A stretch of DNA of 9,649 bases from Pseudonocardiaceae bacterium (GCA_025937115.1 JAICSB010000096.1:1-9649); one strand, 5' to 3'. Counted from the stretch's first letter, positions 1 through 5,545 are shown. The notes: generated from the sequence alone by a model not told the origin. Numbers and translations: made by a program.

Positions 1-385
1 CACTAGTTAAACGCTCAGCGATAAACTGCAACTCTAGGTCACGTCCCGTGAGCGTCCACGGATCCGTCCTCATAGCTGCCCCGACCAACGCGCTCGGTAC
101 CTCGCGCTGGTCGGAGGCACAGTGGATGGCATGGTGCGAACTTCCGACCGCCCCCAGCCCCTCTGATACATTGGCTACGCCCCCCCGCGTCGCGCCAATA
201 GCTGACCAACTACCCCATGGGTCAGCATATGCTAACGGTGACGAAATCGCCATGGGCGACACGTCAAGTAATGTGGATATTAGCGCGAGTATGGATCGCG
301 AGATCCGTGCTCGGTAACCGTGTGTGCTCATTCGGTGACAGTGCGTTCAGGTGCATTCGATCACTTAACAATGACCGTCAATTAC
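1..385. other. Left-edge region with no convincing gene
   Basis: No minus-strand gene is visible here, and no hairpin strong enough to call as terminator for the lipoprotein operon. A plus-strand frame from GTG 48 to 317 (89 codons) does not overlap any gene. Its first half has GC-rich third positions, but it has only a weak AGG upstream, low-complexity content and no recognisable domain. A second overlapping plus-strand frame (217-438) runs into the lipoprotein gene. I treat both as unproven. The right half is noticeably richer in A and T than the genes around it. Confidence 0.35.
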
Positions 386-1390
386 TTACGGTGAATCCCG
401 CACTATCGACGACATCCCCGACGTCTGGGAGCGGGTGACGCTCGGGTCGCCCCGATAGCGAAGCACCGAGGCACCTGCGGCCTGTACGGCTAGCGTGTCG
501 GTCACCGTCGCGGTGGCATGGCTGGCCCCGGACAGCGTCGCGTCAAGATAGCGGACAGTGAGATCTGCTAGCGGCAGCTGGCTGGCTCCCGCCGCACTGA
601 AACTCAGCTGCGCAACATTACCGGACAGCGCCAGGGTACCGGCGCCGGAGACCGTCGCCTGCACCCGACCGACCATGACAGGGCCGGTGATTGCGCTGGT
701 CCCAGCGATGTTCAGGTACAGCGCGGGGCTAGTCAGTGTTGGGTCCAGCATCACCCGACTGGCCCCCGCGGTGGCCAGTCGATCGAGCTGACCCACCGTG
801 ACATCAGCGGACAACGTCGCATTTCGGACGCTCATACCCGGCTTGATCCCCAGACGTAGCTGGCCGCCGGTGACGGTGGCCGCGACGCGATCAGTCAGGT
901 TGTCATCCATCGTGACCGCGGCCTGTGCAGAGCGACCCGTCCTGAGGTGCACCACGAAATTGGCCTCCGCCACCACCGAGGTGACCCCGGACAGATCTAT
1001 CGTCCGGGTGGTCAGCCGACCAGAACCAGCCACCGCACCGGGATCGGAGAAACTGCCTCCCCCAGTACCATCTACACCATCACGGCCATCAGCACCGTTG
1101 CCGCCGTAACCATTGCCGCCCCATCCGCCATAGCCATTGCCGCCGTTGCCCCCGGTACCGCCGCCATTAGCGTCACCGCCATTTCCACCGTAGCCATTTC
1201 CGCCGCTACTGCTACTGGTACCGGGACTGCCGGTGCCCCCCATGCCGGCGGTTCCGCCGGCCGACGTGCCGAGACAGCCGGCCAGCGAGCCCACCGCGGC
1301 GAGCACCGCCACCGCCCTACCAAACCGTCCGGTCCACCCCGCGCCACGAAGCGCGGCACGTTGCGTGCCACCGTTCGGGGACACCAACAC
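386..1390 (-). CDS. Gly-rich lipoprotein with DUF2807-type beta-repeat domain
   Basis: A 334-residue predicted lipoprotein. Basic residues (11-25) and a hydrophobic stretch precede a lipobox LAGC with the lipid-bearing cysteine at 39, so the mature protein should sit on the outer face of the membrane. Residues about 45-113 are very Gly-rich with three GGNGYGG repeats (63-69, 83-89, 91-97). Residues about 124-318 match the DUF2807 (GIN-type) pattern: a start like LSGVTSVVAEANFVVHLRTG, repeated strands each with a SGA/AGAS turn, and an ending RYRGDP. DUF2807 proteins form beta-repeat folds of mostly unknown function. The GTG start at 1390 directly follows the protease stop codon. Its ribosome binding site GGGAGG lies inside the protease gene, so the two are probably translationally coupled. 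A GTG two codons further in is an alternative start. I see no clear terminator after the stop. Confidence 0.85.
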   Translation of the reverse strand: MLVSPNGGTQRAALRGAGWTGRFGRAVAVLAAVGSLAGCLGTSAGGTAGMGGTGSPGTSSSSGGNGYGGNGGDANGGGTGGNGGNGYGGWGGNGYGGNGADGRDGVDGTGGGSFSDPGAVAGSGRLTTRTIDLSGVTSVVAEANFVVHLRTGRSAQAAVTMDDNLTDRVAATVTGGQLRLGIKPGMSVRNATLSADVTVGQLDRLATAGASRVMLDPTLTSPALYLNIAGTSAITGPVMVGRVQATVSGAGTLALSGNVAQLSFSAAGASQLPLADLTVRYLDATLSGASHATATVTDTLAVQAAGASVLRYRGDPSVTRSQTSGMSSIVRDSP

Positions 1391-2734
1391 TTAGATCCTC
1401 CCTGCGCTGACCGCCGCTGGCGCCAACCGCCGTCGCAGCCACCGAACCGGCCGCCGAGCCATCATTCCCAACATCAGCGAAGAGCCCACCCACGGTAGCA
1501 ATAGCAAAACGATCTGCACTACACCCAACGCAGCCTCGGCTCCGTGACTGGCCGATGCTGCTTGCCCCACTGCGTGGATCAAAAAGACAAGCCGGTGCCA
1601 CACCACTGGCAGCACCCGAGGAATCACGATCAAGAAACCGATCAACCAGTACCCTAGGTAGGGCACCACGATGAGCACCCACAGGGTGATCATTCGACGG
1701 ACCCACGGCTTGAGTTCCTGCACCCGAGGATGCTTCGCGCGCCCGGGAATGATGCTCGCCAACACCGGTCCCATCCGGCTGAACAGATCGGGAACCCCGA
1801 TCAGGTCACTAAGGATGTAGTAGCCATCCAGTCGGATCATCGGCAGGAACTGCGTCGCGGTCTCGACATGTAGCGCCACGATGGCTACCAGTAGCCACGG
1901 TGCCCCGGTATACAGGTAGGCGACACTCATCCCGGCGATGAACACCGCGTTGAAGTACACGCCACCCAGGTCGGTGCGTAACCGACCGACCCGTCCCAGC
2001 CGGTAGGAGTCGGTGACCGTGCTGTACAGCGCCGGCCACACCAGATACAGACCGAAACCCATCACCCCGGGTTTAGCGCCGCCATAGCGGCAGGCAGTGA
2101 CATGACCGCACTCGTGAAACGCCGCTGACGCCAAGATCAAACCCAGCACCAGCAAGGTCAACGCCGGCTGGTAGATCAACGCGATCGCGCTGGGCACGAT
2201 CCGCCCCAGACCCCCCTGGGCGATGATCAGCACGTCCAAGCCGATGAAGCTGGCCAACGTGGCGAGGATCACCGGCGGCCAGAACATCGGACCGAAGACC
2301 CCGGCGATGCGCCACACCGTCCGCTCCGGGACGACCCCGACCCGGAACTTCAAGGCCAACAACGGATCCGACTTCACCGCCATCGTCGGTGCCGCACCAT
2401 CCGGTCCGGTCTGCGGATCACCAGCTCCCGGATCAGCCGCCACGATCCCCGCCGGGCGCAACCGGTTGTCCACCAGAAACGCCACCTGCTCGGCCTGGAC
2501 CACCTTGCCGAACTCGGCGCTGAGCACACCAGCAACCTGTGCCTGGTTGCGTTGGCCGTCCATGCTGGCCGCAAGCAGATACAGCAACCGGGGCAGCTGG
2601 ATGACCTGCCCATCGGACCGACGCACGATGTAGCGAGGCTCTTGAAACCCCGATCCCTGATACTCCCCGATCAGCTCGACCCCGTCAGCCAAGCGCGGCA
2701 CAGTGCCCACAGCCGACCCAAAGTCAACCTCCAC
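1391..2734 (-). CDS. Membrane M50 zinc metalloprotease with N-terminal PqqD-like (RRE) domain
   Basis: A 447-residue membrane protein of the M50 site-2-protease type often annotated as a putative peptide zinc metalloprotease (YydH-like). The zinc site is HECGH (207-211) at the end of a membrane helix, with a distal LDG (302-304) in RLDGYYILSD supplying the third ligand. The segment PALYSTVTDSYRLGRVGRLRTDLGG (about 234-258) is typical of this subfamily. About six or seven membrane segments are visible (roughly 148-173, 182-205, 258-276, 279-297, 345-372, 402-424). Residues about 15-100 resemble the PqqD winged helix, including QLPRLLYLLAASMDG, and could bind a peptide leader. The start is GTG; its best ribosome binding site (GGAGG) lies a rather long 20 bases upstream. 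The gene is followed without a gap by the lipoprotein gene. Action on the four peptides is inferred from the domain and the neighbourhood. Confidence 0.88.
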   Translation of the reverse strand: MEVDFGSAVGTVPRLADGVELIGEYQGSGFQEPRYIVRRSDGQVIQLPRLLYLLAASMDGQRNQAQVAGVLSAEFGKVVQAEQVAFLVDNRLRPAGIVAADPGAGDPQTGPDGAAPTMAVKSDPLLALKFRVGVVPERTVWRIAGVFGPMFWPPVILATLASFIGLDVLIIAQGGLGRIVPSAIALIYQPALTLLVLGLILASAAFHECGHVTACRYGGAKPGVMGFGLYLVWPALYSTVTDSYRLGRVGRLRTDLGGVYFNAVFIAGMSVAYLYTGAPWLLVAIVALHVETATQFLPMIRLDGYYILSDLIGVPDLFSRMGPVLASIIPGRAKHPRVQELKPWVRRMITLWVLIVVPYLGYWLIGFLIVIPRVLPVVWHRLVFLIHAVGQAASASHGAEAALGVVQIVLLLLPWVGSSLMLGMMARRPVRWLRRRLAPAAVSAGRI

Positions 2735-2781
2735 ACGCTCAGTATCGATGACGCCCTCCCCGACTCAAAGTCCCAGTCCGC

Positions 2782-2829
2782 CGAATCGAAACTTCGTCGA
2801 ATCGAAACTTCGTCGAATCGAAAACTGCT
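2782..2829. repeat. Three tandem copies of a 16-base repeat upstream of the protease gene
   Basis: The unit CGAATCGAAACTTCGT occurs at 2782-2797 and 2798-2813 exactly, then as CGAATCGAAAACTGCT at 2814-2829. Each exact unit contains the small inverted repeat CGAA-AC-TTCG. The array lies 48-95 bases before the protease start codon, where operator or activator sites would be expected. No other gene occupies 2735-2975, and I could not assign a -35/-10 pair there. Confidence 0.7.
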
Positions 2830-2975
2830 CGAGTCACAGACCGCCGCCCCGAAACACGCCATGAGTAGCATTTACTTAATGCCCACCCAGCCTACCGACG
2901 CTTAACCTCGCAGGCACGGCTCGTCACTACCTAGTTTCGCCGGTGCCACTGCGTAATAACGTGCTCACCGGGTGT

Positions 2976-3012
2976 GCGGGAGGGGCGGCCGTAGGCTGGC
3001 CACCCCCCACGC
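2976..3012 (-). terminator. Hairpin after peptide gene 1
   Basis: GCGGGAGGGGCGGCC (2976-2990) faces GGCCACCCCCCACGC (2998-3012) across a 7-base loop. Twelve of 15 positions are Watson-Crick pairs, with at least one more as a G-U pair in the minus-strand RNA. It starts 43 bases after the stop codon and separates the peptide cassettes from the protease operon. There is no U tract. Confidence 0.65.
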
Positions 3013-3054
3013 CCCCGCATGCAACATCGGCGCTTACCGATCGCACCAGGCGAA

Positions 3055-3318
3055 TCAGCGGTAAACAGCTCCGCCGGTACCGCCGGCTGCGCCGCCGCCC
3101 TCGCCGCCGACACCGCTACCGGCGAGGTTGGTCTGGTCGCCAAGGATGTTGGCGTTGATGAGGTTGGCGCCGAGGCCGCCCCTGCCTACCCCACCGGGAG
3201 CACCCAGGCCGCCATTGCCACCGCGTCCAGCGGCGCTGAACAGCGACAATACGGTGCGGGACGGCAGCAGCTCCACGCGCTGCGCGTCGAGTTCGGTCGA
3301 GCTCAGTGCATCAGACAT
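3055..3318 (-). CDS. Gly-rich conserved-leader peptide 1
   Basis: An 87-residue peptide of unknown function, the shortest of the four. Its leader is the most changed (MSDALSSTELDAQ, then RVELLPSRTVLSLFS, residues 1-28) but keeps the VELLP-RTV-S-F pattern. The Gly-rich spacer (29-47) includes GVGRGG, as in peptides 2 and 3. The core GLGANLINANILGDQTN (48-64) keeps the GDQTN ending. The tail is Gly-rich and ends GGAVYR. There is no cysteine. The ATG at 3318 lies 4 bases after AGGAGG. The gene has its own promoter module and hairpin and is the cassette nearest the protease operon. A role as a precursor processed by the downstream protease is inferred from context only. Confidence 0.8.
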   Translation of the reverse strand: MSDALSSTELDAQRVELLPSRTVLSLFSAAGRGGNGGLGAPGGVGRGGLGANLINANILGDQTNLAGSGVGGEGGGAAGGTGGAVYR

Positions 3319-3560
3319 AGATCCTCCTAGGAAAGGTGGGTCCCGTGACCTGCAGACGGCCTCAGGACTACGAACACCGCATCGGGTGGCAGTGCCGATC
3401 CGGCGCTACATACCTTGCCCACGGTAAGATCGATGTGGCAATCAGTAGCGGTACTTAACTCTTACGAGTGTAGTACTTAGACTATTCGAGCTATGACCAT
3501 ACCTAGTTCCTGCGAGGCTCTACGGAAGGTGTAGATCCGAATACTTACGACGTAGACCTC
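3319..3560 (-). promoter_or_regulatory. Promoter and 5' leader of Gly-rich peptide gene 1
   Basis: The most divergent of the four modules. Plus-strand elements are GGCAATCAGTAG (3437-3448), CATACC (3409-3414) and the inverted repeat ATCGG-N9-CCGAT (3381-3399). Their starts are exactly 28 bases apart, as for peptide 4. A far-upstream sequence CCGAATACTTACGACGTAG (about 3537-3555) may be the CGAATACGTAG element with a 6-base insertion; this is uncertain. The pre-ribosome-binding-site stem is the short GGTC-CCGT-GACC (3339-3350). The ribosome binding site is ACCTTTCCTAGGAGG (AGGAGG complement at 3323-3328), 4 bases from the ATG. Confidence 0.6.
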
Positions 3561-3595
3561 ACAAGCACCGTTTCCGCAGGTAGTAGCTCTATGAC

Positions 3596-3638
3596 TAGCT
3601 GGGAGGGGTGGGAGCGATTGACCACCCCTCCCAGGCTA
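3596..3638 (-). terminator. Hairpin after peptide gene 2
   Basis: CTGGGAGGGGTGG (3599-3611) pairs perfectly with CCACCCCTCCCAG (3622-3634) across a 10-base loop. The stem extends to TAG/CTA (3596-3598 with 3636-3638) past a one-base bulge. It begins about 45 bases after the stop codon. There is no U tract on the minus strand. Confidence 0.78.
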
Positions 3639-3683
3639 CGGCGCCGCCACGAATAGGTGACCAGCTAGCAGCGCCGGCTCGAC

Positions 3684-3959
3684 TCAGCCGCTTACGGCTC
3701 CACCAGTACCGCCGTTGCCGCTGCCGCCAGCGCCGCCGAAGCCGCCGCCGGCGTCGTTCGTCTGGTCGCCGAACAAGTTGATGTTGAGGAGGTTGAGACC
3801 GAGGCCGCCGCGGCCAACGCCGCCGGTGCCACCCTCGCCGCCGTTGCCCCCACGGCCGCCGCCGTCATGGCCAGCGGTGAACATCGACATCACGGTACGG
3901 GCGGGCAGCAGCTCCACGTGCTGACCGTCGACCTCAGCAAAGCTCAATGCGTCAGACAT
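3684..3959 (-). CDS. Gly-rich conserved-leader peptide 2
   Basis: A 91-residue peptide of unknown function. The leader (1-28) is MSDALSFAEVDGQ, then HVELLPARTVMSMFT. A Gly-rich spacer (29-51) has GGNGGEGGTGG type repeats. The core GLGLNLLNINLFGDQTN (52-68) matches peptides 1 and 3, and the tail is Gly-rich, ending GGAVSG. There is no cysteine. The ATG at 3959 is set by AGGAGG 6 bases upstream. The gene sits in its own cassette with promoter module and hairpin. Near-identity to peptide 3 in leader and core points to recent duplication or selection on those parts, while the Gly stretches vary in length. Confidence 0.82.
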   Translation of the reverse strand: MSDALSFAEVDGQHVELLPARTVMSMFTAGHDGGGRGGNGGEGGTGGVGRGGLGLNLLNINLFGDQTNDAGGGFGGAGGSGNGGTGGAVSG

Positions 3960-4140
3960 CTAAATCCTCCTAGGAAAGGTGATCCCGGCGAGCCGGGTAT
4001 AAGTACCTGGTCGGTGGCAGTACCGATTTGGTAACTCATACCCTGCCGCGCAGTAACCTTCGTGGCAATCAGTAGTCACACGTAACTCAATTAAGGTCGC
4101 TACGTAGGACTGGCAAACTTCGCTAATACGTAGTCGGCCG
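3960..4140 (-). promoter_or_regulatory. Promoter and 5' leader of Gly-rich peptide gene 2
   Basis: Same module as upstream of peptides 3 and 4. Plus-strand elements are TAATACGTAGTC (4124-4135, a weaker match to the far-upstream element), GGCAATCAGTAG (4064-4075) followed by CACGTAACT, CATACC (4037-4042) and GTCGG-N8-CCGAT (4010-4027). The starts of the last three are 27 bases apart. The stem CCCGGC-GA-GCCGGG (3984-3997) precedes the ribosome binding site ACCTTTCCTAGGAGG (AGGAGG complement at 3966-3971), 6 bases from the ATG. Confidence 0.65.
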
Positions 4141-4371
4141 CACAGACTACGGAACATCGACAACTGGGAGTACCTACATGAACGGGCGGCCGCCCCTACG
4201 CCACCACCTATCTCGCAGAACAGAAGACCAAATCGGCTCAGCTATGGTGGGCGCTCAGTACGCCGTCGGCTCTGCAGCTCGCGTCCGGCGAAGCATTGGC
4301 GATTCACGGCGACCTACCCTGCTGGATGCCGACGATGGGATATGTCGTCGCTGATCTTGGCGTCACGCCAG
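4141..4371. other. Cassette-interrupting remnant without a convincing gene
   Basis: This stretch makes the spacing between peptides 3 and 2 about 130 bases longer than between the other cassettes. At 4184-4195 lies a perfect 12-base palindrome GGGCGGCCGCCC, similar to the stem tips of the cassette terminators and placed where a terminator of an upstream cassette would be expected. On the plus strand, 4182-4439 is open without a stop but has no good start codon. Its third positions looked more GC-rich than its first and second in a hand count, so it could be a truncated gene remnant. A 58-codon plus-strand frame from the ATG at 4178 to 4354 has no ribosome binding site. I recognise no protein family in either frame. 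Confidence 0.35.
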
Positions 4372-4406
4372 GGGGAGGGGTGGCCGTGATCTGGCCACCC
4401 CTCCCC
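4372..4406 (-). terminator. Hairpin after peptide gene 3
   Basis: A perfect 14-base-pair stem: GGGGAGGGGTGGCC (4372-4385) pairs with GGCCACCCCTCCCC (4393-4406) across a 7-base loop, 48 bases after the stop codon. There is no U tract. Sequence and position match the hairpins after the other peptide genes. Confidence 0.78.
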
Positions 4407-4454
4407 ATAACGCGCACCGTGCGATCAGCTGATCGCTAGTGGCACCGGCTCAAG

Positions 4455-4724
4455 TCACCCGCTGATGCTTCCACCTTTGCCGCCCTCGGCCGAACCGCCC
4501 GCGCCACCGACGCCGTCACCAGCGCTGTTGGTCTGGTCACCGAAGAGGTTGAGGTTCAAGAGGTTGATACCGAGTCCGCCCCGGCCGACGCCGCCAGTGC
4601 CGCCGGTCCCGCCGTTGCCACCCCGGCCGGCGCCACCAGCACTGAACATCGACATCACGGTGCGGGCCGGCAGCAGCTCCACGCGCTGCCCGTCGATCTC
4701 CGCAAAGCTCAATGCATCAGACAT
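4455..4724 (-). CDS. Gly-rich conserved-leader peptide 3
   Basis: An 89-residue peptide, about 31% glycine, of unknown function. The leader (1-28) reads MSDALSFAEIDGQ, then RVELLPARTVMSMFS. A spacer of GGNGGTGG type repeats follows (29-49). The core GLGINLLNLNLFGDQTN (50-66) is shared almost exactly with peptides 1 and 2. The tail (67-89) is Gly-rich and ends GGSISG. There is no cysteine. The start is the ATG at 4724, 5 bases after AGGAGG, not the TTG at 4727. It has its own promoter module and downstream hairpin. The Gly repeats resemble mycobacterial PE_PGRS proteins in composition only; there is no PE domain. The conserved leader and nearby RRE-like protease suggest a processed precursor, which is inference. 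Confidence 0.82.
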   Translation of the reverse strand: MSDALSFAEIDGQRVELLPARTVMSMFSAGGAGRGGNGGTGGTGGVGRGGLGINLLNLNLFGDQTNSAGDGVGGAGGSAEGGKGGSISG

Positions 4725-4920
4725 CAAATCCTCCTAGGAAAGGTGGTCCCAGTGATCCGGGACGATAATCGCCTCATCGGCGGCATTACCGATTCGGCAT
4801 CACATACTTTGCCTGCAGTAGAGTCGCAGGGCAATCAGTAGTAACACGTAACTCGCCCCAGTGCACTACTTATGCAACGGACCCAGGCAGTGCAATTCGC
4901 TTTTTCGAATACGTAGGCAG
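4725..4920 (-). promoter_or_regulatory. Promoter and 5' leader of Gly-rich peptide gene 3
   Basis: Same module as for peptide 4. Plus-strand elements are CTTTTTCGAATACGTAG (4900-4916), GGCAATCAGTAG (4830-4841) with CACGTAACT (4845-4853), CATACT (4803-4808) and the inverted repeat ATCGG-N8-CCGAT (4776-4793). The starts of the last three are exactly 27 bases apart. The stem GTCCC-N8-GGGAC (4746-4763) comes just before the ribosome binding site (AGGAGG complement at 4730-4735), 5 bases from the ATG. Sigma factor boxes cannot be assigned with confidence. Confidence 0.65.
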
Positions 4921-4978
4921 CAACGTTTTGCGCCGTACATTTCACCAGTGCCTGTACGTACTGCCGACACAGCAGACT

Positions 4979-5008
4979 GGGTGGGGCGGCCAGGCGGCCA
5001 CCCCACCC
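4979..5008 (-). terminator. Hairpin after peptide gene 4
   Basis: GGGTGGGGCGGCC (4979-4991) faces GGCCACCCCACCC (4996-5008) across a 4-base loop. Twelve of 13 positions are Watson-Crick pairs and the remaining one is a G-U pair in the minus-strand RNA. It lies 52 bases after the stop codon. There is no U tract, which is common for actinobacterial terminators. Closely related hairpins follow the other three peptide genes. Confidence 0.7.
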
Positions 5009-5060
5009 TGAACTCCCACGCCGAGCGATGACGCTGATCTGTTGGAGCACAGTTGTCAGC

Positions 5061-5360
5061 TCAGTGCCCGGACTCGCCAGCACCACCGGTAGCGGCACCA
5101 CCGTCAGCAGCGCCGCTGACGCCGCCTTCGCCGCCGGTGACGGTGTTGATCACGTCGCCCTCGGTGTAGAAGTAGTTGTCAAACAGTGCCGCCTTGCCGC
5201 TGCCCGCGCCGCCGGTGCCACTGGTGCCGCCCGCGCCGCCGTTGCCGGCGTCGCCGCCGCGGGAACCGTTGCCGGTGCTGAACATTGACAAGACGGTGCG
5301 GGCCGGCAGCAGCTCCACGTGCTGCCCCTCGATCTCCGCAAAGCTCAGTGCATCAGACAT
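5061..5360 (-). CDS. Gly-rich conserved-leader peptide 4 (divergent core)
   Basis: A 99-residue peptide of unknown function. Residues 1-29 carry the leader common to all four peptides (MSDALSFAEI, then GQHVELLPARTVLSMFS). A Gly-rich spacer follows (about 30-56), then a core that differs from the other three, KAALFDNYFYTEGDVINTV (56-74), then a Gly/Ala tail ending GESGH. It has no cysteine, no tryptophan and no signal peptide or clear membrane span. The start is the ATG at 5360, 5 bases after AGGAGG; the in-frame TTG at 5363 would be too close to that site. It is the first cassette after adnB and has its own promoter module and terminator-like hairpin. The leader identity to its neighbours, with a different core, resembles a precursor peptide whose leader is recognised by a processing enzyme. 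That reading is inference; I recognise no named family. Confidence 0.8.
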   Translation of the reverse strand: MSDALSFAEIEGQHVELLPARTVLSMFSTGNGSRGGDAGNGGAGGTSGTGGAGSGKAALFDNYFYTEGDVINTVTGGEGGVSGAADGGAATGGAGESGH

Positions 5361-5545
5361 CAAGTCCTCCTAGAAAAGGTAAGTCCCGGTGGCCCGGGCA
5401 CAGGAAACCACCTCATCGGCGACAATTACCGATTCAGTACCACATACCCTGCCGAGAAGTAACGTCGTGCGGCAATCGGTAGTCGCACGTAAATCCTTAG
5501 GTTGACTACCTAGCAGCGGAGTCCTTTTTCGAATACGTAGTCAGT
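5361..5545 (-). promoter_or_regulatory. Promoter and 5' leader of Gly-rich peptide gene 4
   Basis: One of four related upstream modules. In minus-strand order it holds CTTTTTCGAATACGTAG (written on the plus strand, 5524-5540, identical to the copy upstream of peptide 3), GGCAATCGGTAG with CACGTAA (5471-5492), CATACC (5443-5448) and the inverted repeat ATCGG-N9-CCGAT (5415-5433). The last three elements start exactly 28 bases apart. A small stem CCCGG-TGGC-CCGGG (5385-5398) lies just before the ribosome binding site ACCTTTTCTAGGAGG (AGGAGG complement at 5366-5371), 5 bases from the ATG. I cannot assign standard -35 and -10 boxes. The rest of the gap to adnB (5546-5626) shows no gene and no clear terminator. 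Confidence 0.65.

Noticed and set aside
2671..2871. 66-residue minus-strand frame overlapping the start of the protease gene
   Set aside because: It is out of frame with the protease, runs through the tandem repeat array, and has no convincing ribosome binding site.
3055..3427. Plus-strand Pro/Arg-rich frames opposite the Gly-rich peptide genes (3128-3427, 3715-3924, 4465-4737, 5176-5373)
   Set aside because: They are antisense readings of the Gly codons, which give Pro and Ala runs; the ribosome binding sites and codon pattern support the minus strand.
3960..4163. Minus-strand frame upstream of peptide 2 (and a similar one at 4835-5101)
   Set aside because: They lie within the conserved promoter/leader modules, differ in frame and length between cassettes, and have no ribosome binding site.
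2976..5008. CRISPR array or transposon, suggested by repeated sequence blocks
   Set aside because: The repeats are 600-770 bases apart and are parts of duplicated gene cassettes; there are no short regular spacers, no transposase and no flanking terminal inverted repeats.
3055..5363. Mycobacterial PE_PGRS genes
   Set aside because: The GGxGGNGG composition is similar, but the peptides are under 100 residues and lack the PE domain; the N-terminus is a different conserved leader.
3055..5363. Lanthipeptide or sactipeptide precursors
   Set aside because: None of the four peptides contains a cysteine, and no matching modification enzyme is in the window.
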